Shown here: positions 16,751 to 26,292 of the stretch, piece after piece
Numbering within the stretch: position 1 is the first letter of the stretch
How the letters are laid out: the number at the start of each line of letters is the position of its first letter
Source of the DNA: Arenimonas fontis
Lineage (GTDB): Bacteria; Pseudomonadota; Gammaproteobacteria; Xanthomonadales; Xanthomonadaceae
Assembly (NCBI RefSeq): GCF_008386465.1
Contig: NZ_VUOD01000015.1
Span: forward strand, 1-38,840
DNA length: 38,840 nucleotides
Direction: 5' to 3'
Program-made: the position numbers and the translations under genes
The notes under the pieces: model-generated
The model's input: the letters and a program-made list of their open reading frames with translations, nothing else
What the model was told of the DNA's origin: nothing
Databases searched by the model: none

Positions 16751-17284
16751 TCAGGCGCAGCCTGGACGGCGGCCCTCCGATGGCGCGCAGGCGCCGGGAC
16801 CGCAGCCGCCGGCGTCGAGGAACCGGCGTTCGGCCAGCCCCGCCAGGCGGTCGAGGGTTTCGATGGTGCCGCGCCTGACCTCGGCCGGCAGGTCGGCCAG
16901 CAGCGCACGCTGCTGGGCCACCAGGTCGTCGTTGATGCGCTGGACCAGACGGCGTCCGGCGGTGGTGGCGCGCAGGCGCACGGCGCGGCGGTCCTCCAGG
17001 TCGGGGCTGCGCTCGGCATAGCCCTTGCGCACCAGGGCGTCCACCACGCGGGTGGTGGTGCTCTTGTCCAGCAGCAGGGCATCGGACAGGGCCTGGCTGC
17101 GCATCGCGCCGCGTTCGACCAACAGTTCCAGGGCGTGGCACTGGGTCACCGACACGTCATGGCAGCAGATCCGGTCGCGGTCGCGGAACTGGTACACGCG
17201 CAGCAGCCGGGCCAGGGCCGCCTGCAAGTCGGCGGCATCCTGGGCCAGGCGATCGGTGGCGGCGGTGCGGGCGGAGTGCGGCAT
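16751..17284 (-). CDS. MarR-family regulator with Cys-rich centre and tail
   Basis: A 177-residue winged-helix MarR-type repressor. The DNA-binding part includes DKSTTTRVVDALVRKGY (about 73-89) and the wing DRRAVRLRAT. Unusual cysteines are C40-C41 and C49 in the segment before the recognition helix (RICCHDVSVTQC) and C161, C166 and C176 in a Gly/Pro-rich tail. Together they look like a thiol-based sensor for a metalloid or oxidant (inference). I chose the ATG at 17284, because earlier possible starts (17320 ATG, 17344 TTG) lie inside or above a perfect inverted repeat that is probably its own operator. It heads the operon with the flavoprotein and MFS genes. Confidence 0.88.
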   Translation of the reverse strand: MPHSARTAATDRLAQDAADLQAALARLLRVYQFRDRDRICCHDVSVTQCHALELLVERGAMRSQALSDALLLDKSTTTRVVDALVRKGYAERSPDLEDRRAVRLRATTAGRRLVQRINDDLVAQQRALLADLPAEVRRGTIETLDRLAGLAERRFLDAGGCGPGACAPSEGRRPGCA

Positions 17285-17297
17285 GGCGATCTGCCGG

Positions 17298-17322
17298 ATA
17301 TGGTTGGCAGTCACAACCATAT
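17298..17322. promoter_or_regulatory. Perfect inverted repeat, probable MarR operator
   Basis: Arms ATATGGTTG (17298-17306) and CAACCATAT (17314-17322) are perfectly complementary and separated by seven bases. The site lies 14 bases upstream of the chosen MarR start. MarR proteins bind as dimers to such sites in their own promoter region, so autoregulation is likely. The pairing is seen directly; binding is inference. Confidence 0.6.
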
Positions 17323-17378
17323 TCGCGGGACGCGTTGCCGTCAAGGCCGCGCCGGAGGCGCGGCCCTTCCGGTAGGGC

Positions 17379-18392
17379 TCAGAAGCCCCGGTCGCCGGAG
17401 ATGATGCCGCCCAGGCCGCCCAGCACCGAGCCTTCGCCCTTGCTGCCGCCGCGCTGGTAGGCGGCGCTGAACATGCGGCCGGCCAGGCGCGAGAAGGGCA
17501 GCGATTGCAGCCAGACCTTGCCGGGGCCCGTCAGAGTGGCCAGGAACACGCCCTCGCCGCCGAACAGCATGGATTTCACCCCGCCGACCGTGCGCAGGTC
17601 GAAATCCACCGTGCTGGTCATGGCGACCACGCAGCCGGTGTCCACGTCCAGGCGTTCGCCGGCGGCCAGCTCGCGCTCGACGATGGTGCCGCCGGCATGC
17701 ACGAACACCAGGCCGTCGCCGGTCAGTTTCTGCATGATGAAGCCTTCGCCACCGAACAGCGCCGTCATCACCTTCTTCTGGAAATACAGGCCGATCTGCA
17801 CGCCGCGGGCGGCGCACAGGAAGCTGTCCTTCTGGGCGATGATGGTGCCGCCGTAGTTCGACAGGGTCATCGGCACGATGGTGCCGGGGTAGGGGGCCGC
17901 GAACGCCACCCTGGCTTTGCCCGATGTCCCGGCATGGGTGAACACGGTGGTGAACAGGCTCTCGCCGGTGATCAGCCGCTTGCCGGCGCCGACCAGCTTG
18001 TCCATGAAGCTGCCGCCGCTGCTGCCGCCGTCGCCGAACACCGTCTCCATGTTGACGGCGGCGTCCTTGTACATCAGCGAACCGGCCTCGGCGACCGCGC
18101 TTTCGCCGGGGTCGAGCTCCACTTCGACGAACTGCATGTCCTCGCCGTAGATGCGGTAGTCGATCAGGTCGGCACGCCGATGGCCGGCGGCCGCCGGCGG
18201 CGGCGCCGGCACCGGCAGCGCGCCCGGGGCCGATTCGGCGCGCAGTTCGCTGCAGGCGCTGATCGGAATCCATTCGGCGAAGCCCTGCCGCCAGCAATGG
18301 CCGTCGGGATTCTTCGCGGCCTGGGCGACCGCGGCGGCGTGGTCGAGCGGGCCGATCTGCCGGCCGTCGTAACTGAGGTACCACTGATGCAT
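17379..18392 (-). CDS. GYF_2-AIM24 (TIGR00266-like) protein
   Basis: A 337-residue protein with two parts. Residues 1-50 form a GYF_2-type domain ([17 protein letters not shown], then [12 protein letters not shown]), a module also seen at the start of bacterial membrane-associated proteins. After a Pro/Ala linker (about 58-72) comes an AIM24/TIGR00266 domain (about 75-325), a double beta-helix-like fold of unknown function. It is rich in glycine turns ([30 protein letters not shown]). The end [13 protein letters not shown] is also glycine-rich. No enzyme residues are evident. It lies 46 bases downstream of the DUF533 gene on the same strand, a likely operon. Confidence 0.82.
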   Translation of the reverse strand: MHQWYLSYDGRQIGPLDHAAAVAQAAKNPDGHCWRQGFAEWIPISACSELRAESAPGALPVPAPPPAAAGHRRADLIDYRIYGEDMQFVEVELDPGESAVAEAGSLMYKDAAVNMETVFGDGGSSGGSFMDKLVGAGKRLITGESLFTTVFTHAGTSGKARVAFAAPYPGTIVPMTLSNYGGTIIAQKDSFLCAARGVQIGLYFQKKVMTALFGGEGFIMQKLTGDGLVFVHAGGTIVERELAAGERLDVDTGCVVAMTSTVDFDLRTVGGVKSMLFGGEGVFLATLTGPGKVWLQSLPFSRLAGRMFSAAYQRGGSKGEGSVLGGLGGIISGDRGF

Positions 18393-18438
18393 GTCGGGAC
18401 TCCGTGTCGGTGCGGTGGGGATGCGGGAGGGTCGGGGT

Positions 18439-19149
18439 TCAGGCGGACTCGGCGCCGAGCCGCACATGGATGTCGCGGCGGCTGGCCTCGTCCAGCGACA
18501 GGGCCTTGCCCAGCCGGTCCAGGAAGGCCCGCTCCTGTTCGGTCTCGGCGCCGGCGGCCAGCAGGGCGGCCGCGTAGACGGCAGTCTCCTGCCCCGGCAG
18601 GGTGCGGGCCGCGAGTTGCTCCAGCGTGAACGGGGCGCGGATCTCCGCCTCGAGCATGCGCAGGTCGTCGTCCTCCATGCCCGCTTCGCGGGCGCGCCCC
18701 ATGATGGCCTGGCGCTCGGCTTCGTCGATCAGCCCGTCGGCATGGGCGGCGGCGATCATGGCGCGCAGCAGGTGCAGCGCCTCCTGCTCGCGCCGGGTGG
18801 CCGGTGGTGGCGTCGCGGCGCCCGGCGGCGGCGGCGGCGGAACGACGGTGCCCGCGCCCGGCCGGGCGGCGTAGGCTCCCGGCGGCGGTGGCGGCGGAAC
18901 GGCGGCGCCCGGTCCGGTTGCCTGAAGCCCGGCAGGGCTGGCCGAGGCGGATTCGTGCCGGTGGCCGCCCGAGCCCTTGTAATGCTCCCAGGCGGCCATG
19001 GCCACGCCCAGCAGGCCCAGGCCGATCTGCGCCTTGGCGCTGCCCGACAGTTTCGGCACGCCGGTACTGCGCTTGCGCCTGCGGCCGCCCAGGCGGCCGT
19101 CCAGGGCGTCTCCCAGCATCTGGCCGAGCAGGCGTTCGGGGTCGAACAT
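18439..19149 (-). CDS. DUF533 / TerB-like protein with polyproline linker
   Basis: A 236-residue protein of the DUF533 family. The N-terminus ([18 protein letters not shown]) and a hydrophobic stretch (about 41-53, [13 protein letters not shown]) are followed by a linker with two runs of six or more prolines. The C-terminal ~115 residues form a TerB-like helical domain ([22 protein letters not shown]), a motif with acidic residues that could bind a metal. The polyproline runs predict dependence on elongation factor P. It precedes the AIM24-type gene and diverges from dgkA over 130 bases. Confidence 0.82.
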   Translation of the reverse strand: MFDPERLLGQMLGDALDGRLGGRRRKRSTGVPKLSGSAKAQIGLGLLGVAMAAWEHYKGSGGHRHESASASPAGLQATGPGAAVPPPPPPGAYAARPGAGTVVPPPPPPGAATPPPATRREQEALHLLRAMIAAAHADGLIDEAERQAIMGRAREAGMEDDDLRMLEAEIRAPFTLEQLAARTLPGQETAVYAAALLAAGAETEQERAFLDRLGKALSLDEASRRDIHVRLGAESA

Positions 19150-19279
19150 GGCAGGGTTCCTCGCGCGGACGTTCCGGCGAGCGTGGCGGCGGCGGCGGAG
19201 TTGCGCAAGGGCCGAAGGTCCGGGCCGGCCGGCGGTCTGTGGCAGAATGCGCCGTCTTTCCGCTTCCCCGACCTCCCGC

Positions 19280-19663
19280 ATGGCCGACAGCCAAGGCAGC
19301 CACGCCCCGCGCAGCCCGTTCCGGGCCTGGCAGGCCTTCCTCTGGTCCATGAAGGGGCTGCGCGCGACCTGGTCGCTCGAGTCCTCGTTCCGGCTGGAGG
19401 CCTACCTGTTCGTCGTGCTGGCGCCGCTGGCCCTGTGGCTGGGCCGGGACGGGGTCGAGCGCGCCCTGCTGATCGGCTCGATGATGCTGGTACTGGTGAT
19501 CGAGGTGCTGAACTCGGCGGTCGAGGCGGTGGTGGACCGCTGGGGCGCCGAACACCACGAGTTGGCCGGCCGGGCCAAGGACATGGGCTCGGCCGCGGTC
19601 TTCCTGGCCGACATGAACGTGTTGATCGTCTGGGGGCTGGTCCTGCTCCCGCGCTATCTCTGA
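19280..19663 (+). CDS. dgkA: Diacylglycerol kinase DgkA
   Basis: A small trimeric membrane kinase that recycles diacylglycerol to phosphatidic acid. The 127-residue protein has three hydrophobic helices and the catalytic signature [13 protein letters not shown], corresponding to Glu69/Asn72/Glu76 of E. coli Dgk[13 protein letters not shown] in the third helix is also conserved. I chose the ATG at 19280; a -10-like CAGAAT lies at 19243-19248. It is followed after 12 bases by the TerC-family gene and then by lgt and thyA, an envelope-lipid group. Confidence 0.95.
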   Translation: MADSQGSHAPRSPFRAWQAFLWSMKGLRATWSLESSFRLEAYLFVVLAPLALWLGRDGVERALLIGSMMLVLVIEVLNSAVEAVVDRWGAEHHELAGRAKDMGSAAVFLADMNVLIVWGLVLLPRYL

Positions 19664-19675
19664 GGGATTCGCCGG

Positions 19676-20395
19676 ATGGATTGGCTGTTCAGCACCGAAC
19701 TCTGGGTCGCCCTGCTGACCCTGGCCGCGCTGGAGATCGTGCTGGGCATCGACAACCTGGTGTTCATCTCCATCGCCGTCAGCCGGTTGCCGCCGGACCG
19801 GCGACCGAGCGCCCGTCGTTTCGGTCTGGCCCTGGCCTGCCTGACCCGGATCATGCTGCTGCTGTCGCTGGCTTTCCTGGCCAGCATGGAGAACAACCTG
19901 TTCAGCCTGTTCGGCCAGGACTTCTCCGTGCGCGACCTGGTGCTGATCGCCGGCGGCCTGTTCCTGCTGGTCAAGGGCACCATGGAGATCCACGATTCGG
20001 TCGAGGGTCGCGGCGAGGAGGAGGACATCGGTACCCGGCCCTCGGCGGTGTTCGGCGTGGTGATTGCCCAGATCGCGGTGATAGACATCGTGTTCTCGCT
20101 CGACTCGGTCATTACCGCCGTGGGCATGGTGGACAATCGCGCCATCATGGTCGCGGCGATCCTGGTGGCGGTGGCGGTGATGTTGTTCGCGGCAAACCCG
20201 ATCGGCGATTTCATCGACCGGCATCCGACCGTGAAGATGCTGGCCCTGAGCTTCATCATTCTGGTCGGCGTGGCCCTGGTCGCCGACGGCTTCGATTTCC
20301 ATATCGACCGCAAGTTCCTGTACTTCGCCATGGCCTTTTCGGCCGGCGTCGAATCGCTGAACATCCTCGCCGCGCGCAAGCGGCGCAGGACCTGA
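19676..20395 (+). CDS. TerC-family integral membrane protein
   Basis: A 239-residue membrane protein with about seven hydrophobic helices. It carries the TerC signatures [15 protein letters not shown] (about 19-33) and [14 protein letters not shown], both with conserved aspartates inside membrane helices. Some family members export manganese, others are implicated in tellurite resistance, so the exact ion here is unknown. The gap to dgkA is too short for a manganese riboswitch and I see none. It is co-oriented with dgkA, lgt and thyA, six bases before lgt. Confidence 0.92.
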   Translation: MDWLFSTELWVALLTLAALEIVLGIDNLVFISIAVSRLPPDRRPSARRFGLALACLTRIMLLLSLAFLASMENNLFSLFGQDFSVRDLVLIAGGLFLLVKGTMEIHDSVEGRGEEEDIGTRPSAVFGVVIAQIAVIDIVFSLDSVITAVGMVDNRAIMVAAILVAVAVMLFAANPIGDFIDRHPTVKMLALSFIILVGVALVADGFDFHIDRKFLYFAMAFSAGVESLNILAARKRRRT

Positions 20396-20401
20396 GCCGG
20401 C

Positions 20402-21292
20402 ATGACCATCCTGCACGACATCGATCCGGTCGCCGTGCCGCTGCCGTTCTGGCCGCACGGCATCCACTGGTACGGCCTGATGTACCTGGCCGGCTTCGGC
20501 TTTGCCTGGTGGCTGGGCCGACGCCGGGTCCGGGCGGGGCGGTTGCCCGGAGTGAACGAGGAGGCCTTCGGCGACCTGATCTTCTACGGCATGCTCGGCG
20601 TGGTGCTGGGCGGTCGCCTGGGCTACGTGCTGTTCTACGGTCTGGAGGCGGCCTTGGCCGACCCGCTGTCGGTGCTGCGCATCAACGAGGGCGGCATGAG
20701 CTTCCACGGGGGTCTGCTGGGCGTGCTCGCCGCCGCGGCCTGGTGGACCCGCAAGCACCGCCTGCACGCTTTCGACACCATCGACTTCCTGGCGCCGCTG
20801 GTGCCCGCCGGCCTGGGCTTCGGCCGGCTGGGCAATTACATCGGCGGCGAGCTCTGGGGCAAGCCGACCGGCGGCACCTGGGGCGTCGTTTTCCCGGACG
20901 CGCTGCCGGTCGAGTACGCCCGCCTTCCGGCCGAGCAGTTGCGCCAGCTGCACGCCAGCGGCGCCCTCGACGCCTTCGCCCGGCATCCGTCGCAGCTGTA
21001 CCAGGCTTTCCTGGAGGGCGCGGTGATGCTGGCGGCCCTGCTGTGGTTTTCGCGCCGGCCGCGGCCTCGCTACGCGGTCTCTGGCTTGTTCGCCCTGCTG
21101 TACGGGCTGTTCCGTTTCGCCATCGAGTTCGTTCGCGAGCCGGATGCGCATATCGGCTACCTGGCCTTCGGCTGGCTGACCATGGGTCAGGTGCTGAGCC
21201 TGCCGCTGCTGGTGGTGGGGCTGTGGCTGTTGTGGCTGTCGCGGCGGGCGCCGACGTTGGCGCCGGCGCCGCCCGCGGAGGAAGCGCGATGA
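20402..21292 (+). CDS. lgt: Prolipoprotein diacylglyceryl transferase Lgt
   Basis: Lgt transfers diacylglyceryl from phosphatidylglycerol to the lipobox cysteine of prolipoproteins in the inner membrane. The 296-residue protein has about seven helices and the signature segments [40 protein letters not shown] and [14 protein letters not shown] Pro/Ala tail ends the protein. Its stop overlaps the thyA start (ATGA), a widespread lgt-thyA pairing that supports both calls. Confidence 0.97.
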   Translation: MTILHDIDPVAVPLPFWPHGIHWYGLMYLAGFGFAWWLGRRRVRAGRLPGVNEEAFGDLIFYGMLGVVLGGRLGYVLFYGLEAALADPLSVLRINEGGMSFHGGLLGVLAAAAWWTRKHRLHAFDTIDFLAPLVPAGLGFGRLGNYIGGELWGKPTGGTWGVVFPDALPVEYARLPAEQLRQLHASGALDAFARHPSQLYQAFLEGAVMLAALLWFSRRPRPRYAVSGLFALLYGLFRFAIEFVREPDAHIGYLAFGWLTMGQVLSLPLLVVGLWLLWLSRRAPTLAPAPPAEEAR

Positions 21293-22083
21293 GGCAGTAC
21301 CTGGACCTGCTGGCGCATGTGATGGCGCATGGCACCGACAAGACCGACCGGACCGGCACCGGGACCCGCTCGGTGTTCGGTGCCCAGCTGCGTTTCGACC
21401 TGACGGCCGGCTTTCCGCTGGTGACCACCAAGAAACTGCACCTGCGCTCGATCATCCACGAACTGCTGTGGTTCATCCGCGGCGAGACCAATGTCGGCTA
21501 CCTGCGCCAGAACCGGGTGACGATCTGGGACGAATGGGCCGACGGGAACGGCGAGCTGGGGCCGGTCTACGGCAAGCAGTGGCGACGCTGGCTGGCGCCC
21601 GACGGCCGCGAGATCGACCAGCTGGCCTGGGTGCTGGAGGAGATCCGGCGCAATCCGGACTCGCGCCGGCTGATCGTCAGCGCCTGGAACGTGGCCGACC
21701 TGCCGGAAATGGCCCTGATGCCCTGCCACGCCCTGTTCCAGTTCTACGTTGCCGACGGCAGGCTGAGCTGTCAGCTTTACCAGCGTTCGGCCGACCTGTT
21801 CCTGGGCGTGCCCTTCAACATCGCCAGCTACGCGCTGCTGACACACATGGTGGCCCAGGTTACCGGCCTGGAGGTTGGCGATTTCGTCCACAGCTTCGGC
21901 GACGCGCACATCTACCGCAACCATTTCGAACAGGTGCGCGAGCAGCTCTCGCGCGAACCCAGGCCGCTGCCGCGGTTGCGGCTCAATCCGGAGGTGAAGG
22001 ACCTGTTCGCCTTCCGTTACGAAGACATCGCCATCGAGGGTTACCAGCCGCATCCGGCAATAGCCGCTCCGGTGGCCGTCTGA
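21289..22083 (+). CDS. thyA: Thymidylate synthase ThyA
   Basis: ThyA makes dTMP from dUMP with methylene-tetrahydrofolate. The 264-residue protein equals E. coli ThyA in length. Catalytic C146 is in [11 protein letters not shown], and DRTGTGT (20-26), [18 protein letters not shown] and HIYRNH are family hallmarks. It overlaps lgt by four bases. Its product dihydrofolate is recycled by FolA, encoded one gene downstream. After the stop, a weak four-base stem with a T6 run (22089-22094) might act as a poor terminator. Confidence 0.98.
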   Translation: MRQYLDLLAHVMAHGTDKTDRTGTGTRSVFGAQLRFDLTAGFPLVTTKKLHLRSIIHELLWFIRGETNVGYLRQNRVTIWDEWADGNGELGPVYGKQWRRWLAPDGREIDQLAWVLEEIRRNPDSRRLIVSAWNVADLPEMALMPCHALFQFYVADGRLSCQLYQRSADLFLGVPFNIASYALLTHMVAQVTGLEVGDFVHSFGDAHIYRNHFEQVREQLSREPRPLPRLRLNPEVKDLFAFRYEDIAIEGYQPHPAIAAPVAV

Positions 22084-22112
22084 ACCGCTTTTTTCAACCA
22101 GGGGAGTACTGA

Positions 22113-23246
22113 ATGTTCCTTTCCACCATGTCGCTGGCGGCCGTGCTGGCGGTCGTCCCCGCCGTCGGTGCGCCGGCTCCGGCGCCCTCCGCCGCTACCG
22201 AGGTCGTGGCCGCGGCGGAGCTGAATACGCTGCTCGGCGCGGTCAGGATTCCGTTCGCCTTCAGCGAGCGTTCGCGGAAGGCATCGATCGGCAAGAACGC
22301 CGGGATCAGCGCCAGCGAGACCATCGAGCTGGAGGTACTGGACGGCCCCCGCGCCGGCCAGGTTCTGGAAGTCAGCACCACCTACATACTGCCGCAGGGG
22401 CTGGACGCGAATCTGGTGCGGCCCATCGCCAGACGGATCCAGGAGGACATCGCCGCCAATGGGCAGACCAAGACCATCCGTCCGCTGCAGCGGGATGGCT
22501 TCGAGTTCACCCTTGCCGATACCCGGATGGAGTTCGATGGCAAGTCCAGCCGGATGGCCCGGGTGGTCGGTGTGGTCAACGGTGCCATCGTGAATACGGT
22601 AATCATCGACCCGACCGATGGCGAGGCGGCTCCCGATCTGGTCGAGGCACTGGCCACGGTGCGGATAGATTTCGCCGGCCTGCTGCGGACCCGGCAACGC
22701 CTGGACGAGGAGACCGGCAGGCTGGTCGTGGACGGCAAGCTGCGCACGGCGATCGGCGACCTGGCTGAACCGCATGGCGTCGGCGCCCTGGCGGCTCTGG
22801 TCATCGCCTATCGTGACGGCGAGGGGCGATTGCACGGGGTCACCCAGCAGTTCGGCTTCTTCAAGCAGGGCTTCTGGACCCAGCAGCGCATGGGCCTGTC
22901 GGTGAGCTGCGACCTTTCGCCCGACGCCGACCGGCTCGCCGAGCTGCGCGACCCGCTGTCGGGCAAGGACGGCGTTACCGTTGTATCGCGTGATTCGGGC
23001 TTGCCGCTGGGGGGGCTGCAGGCGGAGAGGATCCTGGCCAGGCGCGAGAACCGAGACGGTTCCGTATCGGAGGTCACCCACTGGTACGCCAGCGACGGTG
23101 AAGCCGCGTACGCGTTGCGGATCGAGCGGGTCAACGGCCGGGCCTTGCAACGTGATCTGGAACGCCAGCTTTCGGGCCTGAGCCTGAGTTGCCGTCCCGA
23201 GAGCGGGCTCGGCGCGCCGGTCACGGGCGATGTGGCGGGGCGATAG
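22113..23246 (+). CDS. Unknown secreted protein between thyA and folA
   Basis: A 377-residue protein I do not recognise. The N-terminus (MFLSTMSLAAVLAVVPAVGAP) looks like a signal peptide cleaved near residue 19, so it is probably periplasmic or exported. No lipobox is seen. The rest is soluble and mixed alpha/beta, with only two cysteines (in SVSCDL and LSLSCRP), which could form a disulfide. A Shine-Dalgarno (GGGGAG) precedes the ATG. The last 17 bases overlap the start of folA, indicating co-transcription. No catalytic motif is visible. Confidence 0.8.
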   Translation: MFLSTMSLAAVLAVVPAVGAPAPAPSAATEVVAAAELNTLLGAVRIPFAFSERSRKASIGKNAGISASETIELEVLDGPRAGQVLEVSTTYILPQGLDANLVRPIARRIQEDIAANGQTKTIRPLQRDGFEFTLADTRMEFDGKSSRMARVVGVVNGAIVNTVIIDPTDGEAAPDLVEALATVRIDFAGLLRTRQRLDEETGRLVVDGKLRTAIGDLAEPHGVGALAALVIAYRDGEGRLHGVTQQFGFFKQGFWTQQRMGLSVSCDLSPDADRLAELRDPLSGKDGVTVVSRDSGLPLGGLQAERILARRENRDGSVSEVTHWYASDGEAAYALRIERVNGRALQRDLERQLSGLSLSCRPESGLGAPVTGDVAGR

Positions 23247-23745
23247 CACGCCGCTGGCCCTGGTCGCGGCACTGGACCGCCGGCATGGCATCGGCCGGGG
23301 CAATGCCTTGCCCTGGCACCTGCCCGACGACCTCAAGCGCTTCAAGGCGCTTACCCTGGGCAAGCCGCTGCTGATGGGGCGTCGTACCGCCGAATCCCTG
23401 GGCCGGGCCCTGCCGGGCCGCGAAAACCTGGTGCTGACCCGTTCCGGCCGGGTGCCGTTCGCGGCCATGCGCGCCGTGGCCTCGCTGGAGGAGGCCCTGG
23501 CGCTGGCGGCCGGACGCGGACTGATGGTGATCGGCGGCGGCGAAGTCTATGCGCTGGCCTTGTCGCGGGCCACGCATCTGCACCTGACTCACGTGGACAC
23601 GGTGGTGACGGATGCCGATGTCTTCTTCCCGGCCTTCGATCCCTCGGCCTGGCGGGTACTGAGGCGCGAACGGCATGCCGCCGACGCAAGGCATGCCTTC
23701 GCTTTCGAATTCGTGGATTACGGCCGGGCTCAGCCGCCGCGGTAG
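23230..23745 (+). CDS. folA: Dihydrofolate reductase FolA
   Basis: FolA reduces dihydrofolate to tetrahydrofolate with NADPH. The 171-residue protein has the N-terminal LVAALDRRHGIGRGNALPWHLPDDLKRFK, where the acidic active-site residue follows WHLP. LLMGRRTAESLGRALPGR and MVIGGGEVYALAL are the NADPH-binding segments. The family usually starts near LVAAL, so the first eight residues may be an extension. An internal start is possible but less likely, because the ATG at 23230 is coupled to the upstream gene. Its 3' end overlaps the convergent gene at 23730 by 16 bases. Confidence 0.95.
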   Translation: MWRGDSTPLALVAALDRRHGIGRGNALPWHLPDDLKRFKALTLGKPLLMGRRTAESLGRALPGRENLVLTRSGRVPFAAMRAVASLEEALALAAGRGLMVIGGGEVYALALSRATHLHLTHVDTVVTDADVFFPAFDPSAWRVLRRERHAADARHAFAFEFVDYGRAQPPR

Positions 23746-24200
23746 GCGTCGGCGGCGCGCCGCCGGAAGTGGTTCAAGGCCGCCAGGCTGAGCTCGAGCT
23801 CCAGGTAACGTACCGCCTTGTCGGTGGGAATCGCCCGGGCCAGGCGTTCGAACATGCGCTGCCGCTGTTCGGCTTCCTCGATGTCCAGGTCGGTGAGTTC
23901 CTCGGCCAGGTCGGCGGGCTTGCCGCTGCCGCCGGCCATGGCCGAGAGCAGTCGGTCCCTGCGCTCGGACAGGTTCGCGAGCGTGCCCTGCCAGGCGTCG
24001 TAGATGGGCCAGAAGCCGGCCGCCTCCTCGGGCGTGAGCTGCAGCTGCCGGGCGACGAAGATCTGCTTGCCCGGTGCGCTGGCCTCCAGCAGGGCCTGCA
24101 CCCGCGCCATCGTCTGTGCTGGCGCGGCCTCCTGGGCGAAGGCCGGCGACAGGGCCGACGCGGCCAGCCACAGGATCAGAGCGGAAACCAAGCGGGACAT
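23730..24200 (-). CDS. Small periplasmic helical protein, unknown
   Basis: A 156-residue protein with a good signal peptide (about 1-22, ending SPAFA). The mature part is alpha-helical and rich in Glu/Arg/Leu. The segment QLQLTPEEAAGFWPIYDAWQ vaguely resembles LTxxQ-type stress chaperones such as Spy/CpxP, but I would not assign that function. A strong Shine-Dalgarno (GGAGGAGG) precedes the ATG. It lies 27 bases downstream of apaH on the same strand, so it appears to be the last gene of the surA-apaH operon. Confidence 0.8.
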   Translation of the reverse strand: MSRLVSALILWLAASALSPAFAQEAAPAQTMARVQALLEASAPGKQIFVARQLQLTPEEAAGFWPIYDAWQGTLANLSERRDRLLSAMAGGSGKPADLAEELTDLDIEEAEQRQRMFERLARAIPTDKAVRYLELELSLAALNHFRRRAADAYRGG

Positions 24201-24227
24201 GGCGCTACCTCCTCCGTTGCCGATGAT

Positions 24228-25073
24228 TCAGTCGTCTCCGCGCGGTCCGCGCTGCGGCGGATCGCGACCGGGAACCTGGTGCAGGCGCAGCTCGGGACCA
24301 AGTTCCAGTGCGGTCAGCCGTCCGCCCCAGACCGCGCCGGTGTCTATGGCGTAGACGCCCAGCCCCATGAACAGCCCGAGCGTGGACCAATGCCCGCAGA
24401 CGATCGGCAGGTCGCGCACCGCCTGGCCCGGCACTTCGAACCAGGGATACAGGCCCGGCTTCTGGCTGCCCGGCCGGCCCTTCTCCTCGAAGCCGATGCG
24501 TCCACCGGGCGTGCAATAACGCAGGCGGGTGAACACGTTGATGATGGCGCGGATCCGGTCCACGCCCGCCAGCTTCGGCGACCAGGCGGGCTTGTCGCCG
24601 TACATGTGGCGGGCCAGCTTGGCGAAGCCGTCGCCGCGCAGCCGGTCTTCGACCTCGCGGGCGCGGGCCTCGGCCTCGGCGATGTCCCACTGCGGCGCCA
24701 GCCCGGCGTGGACCAGCGCGAAGCCGAGCTTGCGATCCACGTGAAAGAGCTTCTGCCGGCGCAGCCAGGCCAGCATCGGTTCGGCGTCATCGGCGAACAG
24801 CACCCGCTGCAGGTCGGGATTGACCTTGCGCCGGTCGGCCTCGCGCCGGGTCGAGATGGCCAGCAGGGACAGGTCGTGGTTGCCCAGCACCACGGTGCTG
24901 TGGATGGCCAGGGAATACACCAGCCGCAGCGTCTCCAATGACTGGCCGCCGCGATTGACCAGGTCGCCGCAGAACCACAACTGGTCCGCCGCCGGGTCGA
25001 AGCGGATCTTCTCCAGCAGACGCTGCAGCGCGTCGTAACAGCCCTGGACGTCGCCGATGGCGTAGGTGGCCAT
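24228..25073 (-). CDS. apaH: Bis(5'-nucleosyl)-tetraphosphatase ApaH
   Basis: ApaH symmetrically cleaves Ap4A to two ADP and removes Np4 caps from RNA. The 281-residue metallophosphatase has GDVQGCYD at 8-15, FCGDLVNRG, VVLGNHD and a later GHWS, the full calcineurin-type metal-binding set. The ATG immediately follows the apaG stop with no gap. Order apaG-apaH after ksgA is the gammaproteobacterial arrangement. Confidence 0.96.
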   Translation of the reverse strand: MATYAIGDVQGCYDALQRLLEKIRFDPAADQLWFCGDLVNRGGQSLETLRLVYSLAIHSTVVLGNHDLSLLAISTRREADRRKVNPDLQRVLFADDAEPMLAWLRRQKLFHVDRKLGFALVHAGLAPQWDIAEAEARAREVEDRLRGDGFAKLARHMYGDKPAWSPKLAGVDRIRAIINVFTRLRYCTPGGRIGFEEKGRPGSQKPGLYPWFEVPGQAVRDLPIVCGHWSTLGLFMGLGVYAIDTGAVWGGRLTALELGPELRLHQVPGRDPPQRGPRGDD

Positions 25074-25454
25074 TCAGTGCAGGGTCCTGGGGATGGACAG
25101 GGTGAAGGGCGCGATCGGCGCCTCGAAACGGGTGCCGTCGTCGGCCAGCATCTCGTAGCTGCCGCGCATGGTGCCGATCGGCGTCTCCAGCACGGCGCCG
25201 GACGTGTACTCGAAGCTTTCGCCCGGACGCAACCAGGGCTGTTCGCCGACCACGCCCTCGCCGCGCACTTCCTGCACGTTGCCGTTGGCGTCGGTGATCA
25301 GCCAGTGCCGGTTGAGCAGCCGCGCCGGCACCTCGCCGGCATTCTGGATCCGGATGGTGTAGGCGAATACATAGCAGCCGTCCTCGGGGACGGACTGGTC
25401 GTCGAGGTAGCGCGTGGCCACCGAGACCCTGATGGCATGTCGCGGCGCGTCCAT
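25074..25454 (-). CDS. apaG: ApaG (Co2+/Mg2+ efflux-associated family protein)
   Basis: A 126-residue ApaG/FN3-fold protein, function still unclear in the family. Typical segments are [31 protein letters not shown] and [11 protein letters not shown], followed by [21 protein letters not shown] chose the ATG at 25454, which gives the E. coli-like length; an in-frame ATG three codons earlier (25463) is an alternative. The gene starts ten bases after the ksgA stop and abuts apaH. Confidence 0.94.
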   Translation of the reverse strand: MDAPRHAIRVSVATRYLDDQSVPEDGCYVFAYTIRIQNAGEVPARLLNRHWLITDANGNVQEVRGEGVVGEQPWLRPGESFEYTSGAVLETPIGTMRGSYEMLADDGTRFEAPIAPFTLSIPRTLH

Positions 25455-25464
25455 GGCGGCCATC

Positions 25465-26292
25465 TTACCCGCTTGCGCCTGCGCCGCGCCCCGCAAGGTG
25501 GTTGGCCAGGCGGATGAAGTCGGCCGGCGCCAGCCGTTCGGCGCGCAGGTCCGGGGCCAGGCCCGCCGCCTCGATGTCTGCGCCGGCGCACAGTCCTTGC
25601 AGGGCGTTGCGCAGGGTTTTGCGGCGCTGGCCGAAGGCTTCGCGCACGATCTCGGCGAACAGCGGAGGACTGGCGATGCCTACCGTCGCCGGATCGCGCG
25701 GGACCAGCCGCACCACCGCCGAGTCCACCTTCGGCGGCGGCCGGAACGCGCCCGGCGGCACGGCGAACAGCGGCGTCACCTCGCATCTGGCCTGCAACAT
25801 CACGCTCAGGCGGCCGTAGACCTTGCCGCCGGGAGCGGCGGCCATGCGCTCCACCACTTCCTTCTGCAGCATGAAGGTCATGTCCCGGATCGCGTCGGCA
25901 TGCTCGAGGGCATGGAACAGAATCGGCGAGGAGATGTTGTACGGCAGGTTACCCACCAAGCGGATGCGCGGTACGGCATGGCCGTCATCGGCGGCCAGTT
26001 TGCCGAAATCCACCTGCAGCACATCCTTGTGGATTACGGTCAGCCGTCCCAGGCCTTCGGCGCCTTCCACCAGCGGCGTAATCAGGTCGCGGTCGAATTC
26101 GACCACGGTCAGTTCGCCGTGCCGGCGCAGCAGCGGGTAGGTGATGGCGCCCTGGCCCGGGCCGATCTCCACCAGCCGGTCGCCCGGCTTCGGATCCACT
26201 GCGGCGACGACACGCTCGATGTAGGCGCGGTCGACCAGGAAATGCTGGCCCAGGGACTTCTTCGGCGGCGGTTTGCTGCGGGCGGCGCTCAT
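25465..26292 (-). CDS. ksgA: 16S rRNA dimethyladenosine transferase KsgA (RsmA)
   Basis: KsgA dimethylates A1518 and A1519 of 16S rRNA. The 275-residue enzyme has KSLGQHFL at the N-terminus, the SAM-binding [10 protein letters not shown] and the catalytic [19 protein letters not shown] lies in the C-terminal RNA-binding domain. The ATG at 26292 overlaps the pdxA stop (ATGA). The open frame upstream of it only shadows pdxA. Confidence 0.97.
   Translation of the reverse strand: MSAARSKPPPKKSLGQHFLVDRAYIERVVAAVDPKPGDRLVEIGPGQGAITYPLLRRHGELTVVEFDRDLITPLVEGAEGLGRLTVIHKDVLQVDFGKLAADDGHAVPRIRLVGNLPYNISSPILFHALEHADAIRDMTFMLQKEVVERMAAAPGGKVYGRLSVMLQARCEVTPLFAVPPGAFRPPPKVDSAVVRLVPRDPATVGIASPPLFAEIVREAFGQRRKTLRNALQGLCAGADIEAAGLAPDLRAERLAPADFIRLANHLAGRGAGASG

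Noticed and set aside
19664-19675. Manganese riboswitch before the TerC-family gene
   Set aside because: The gap from dgkA is 12 bases, so no such RNA can fit.
22084-22094. Rho-independent terminator after thyA
   Set aside because: There is a T6 run, but the only stem before it is four base pairs and the downstream gene appears co-transcribed.
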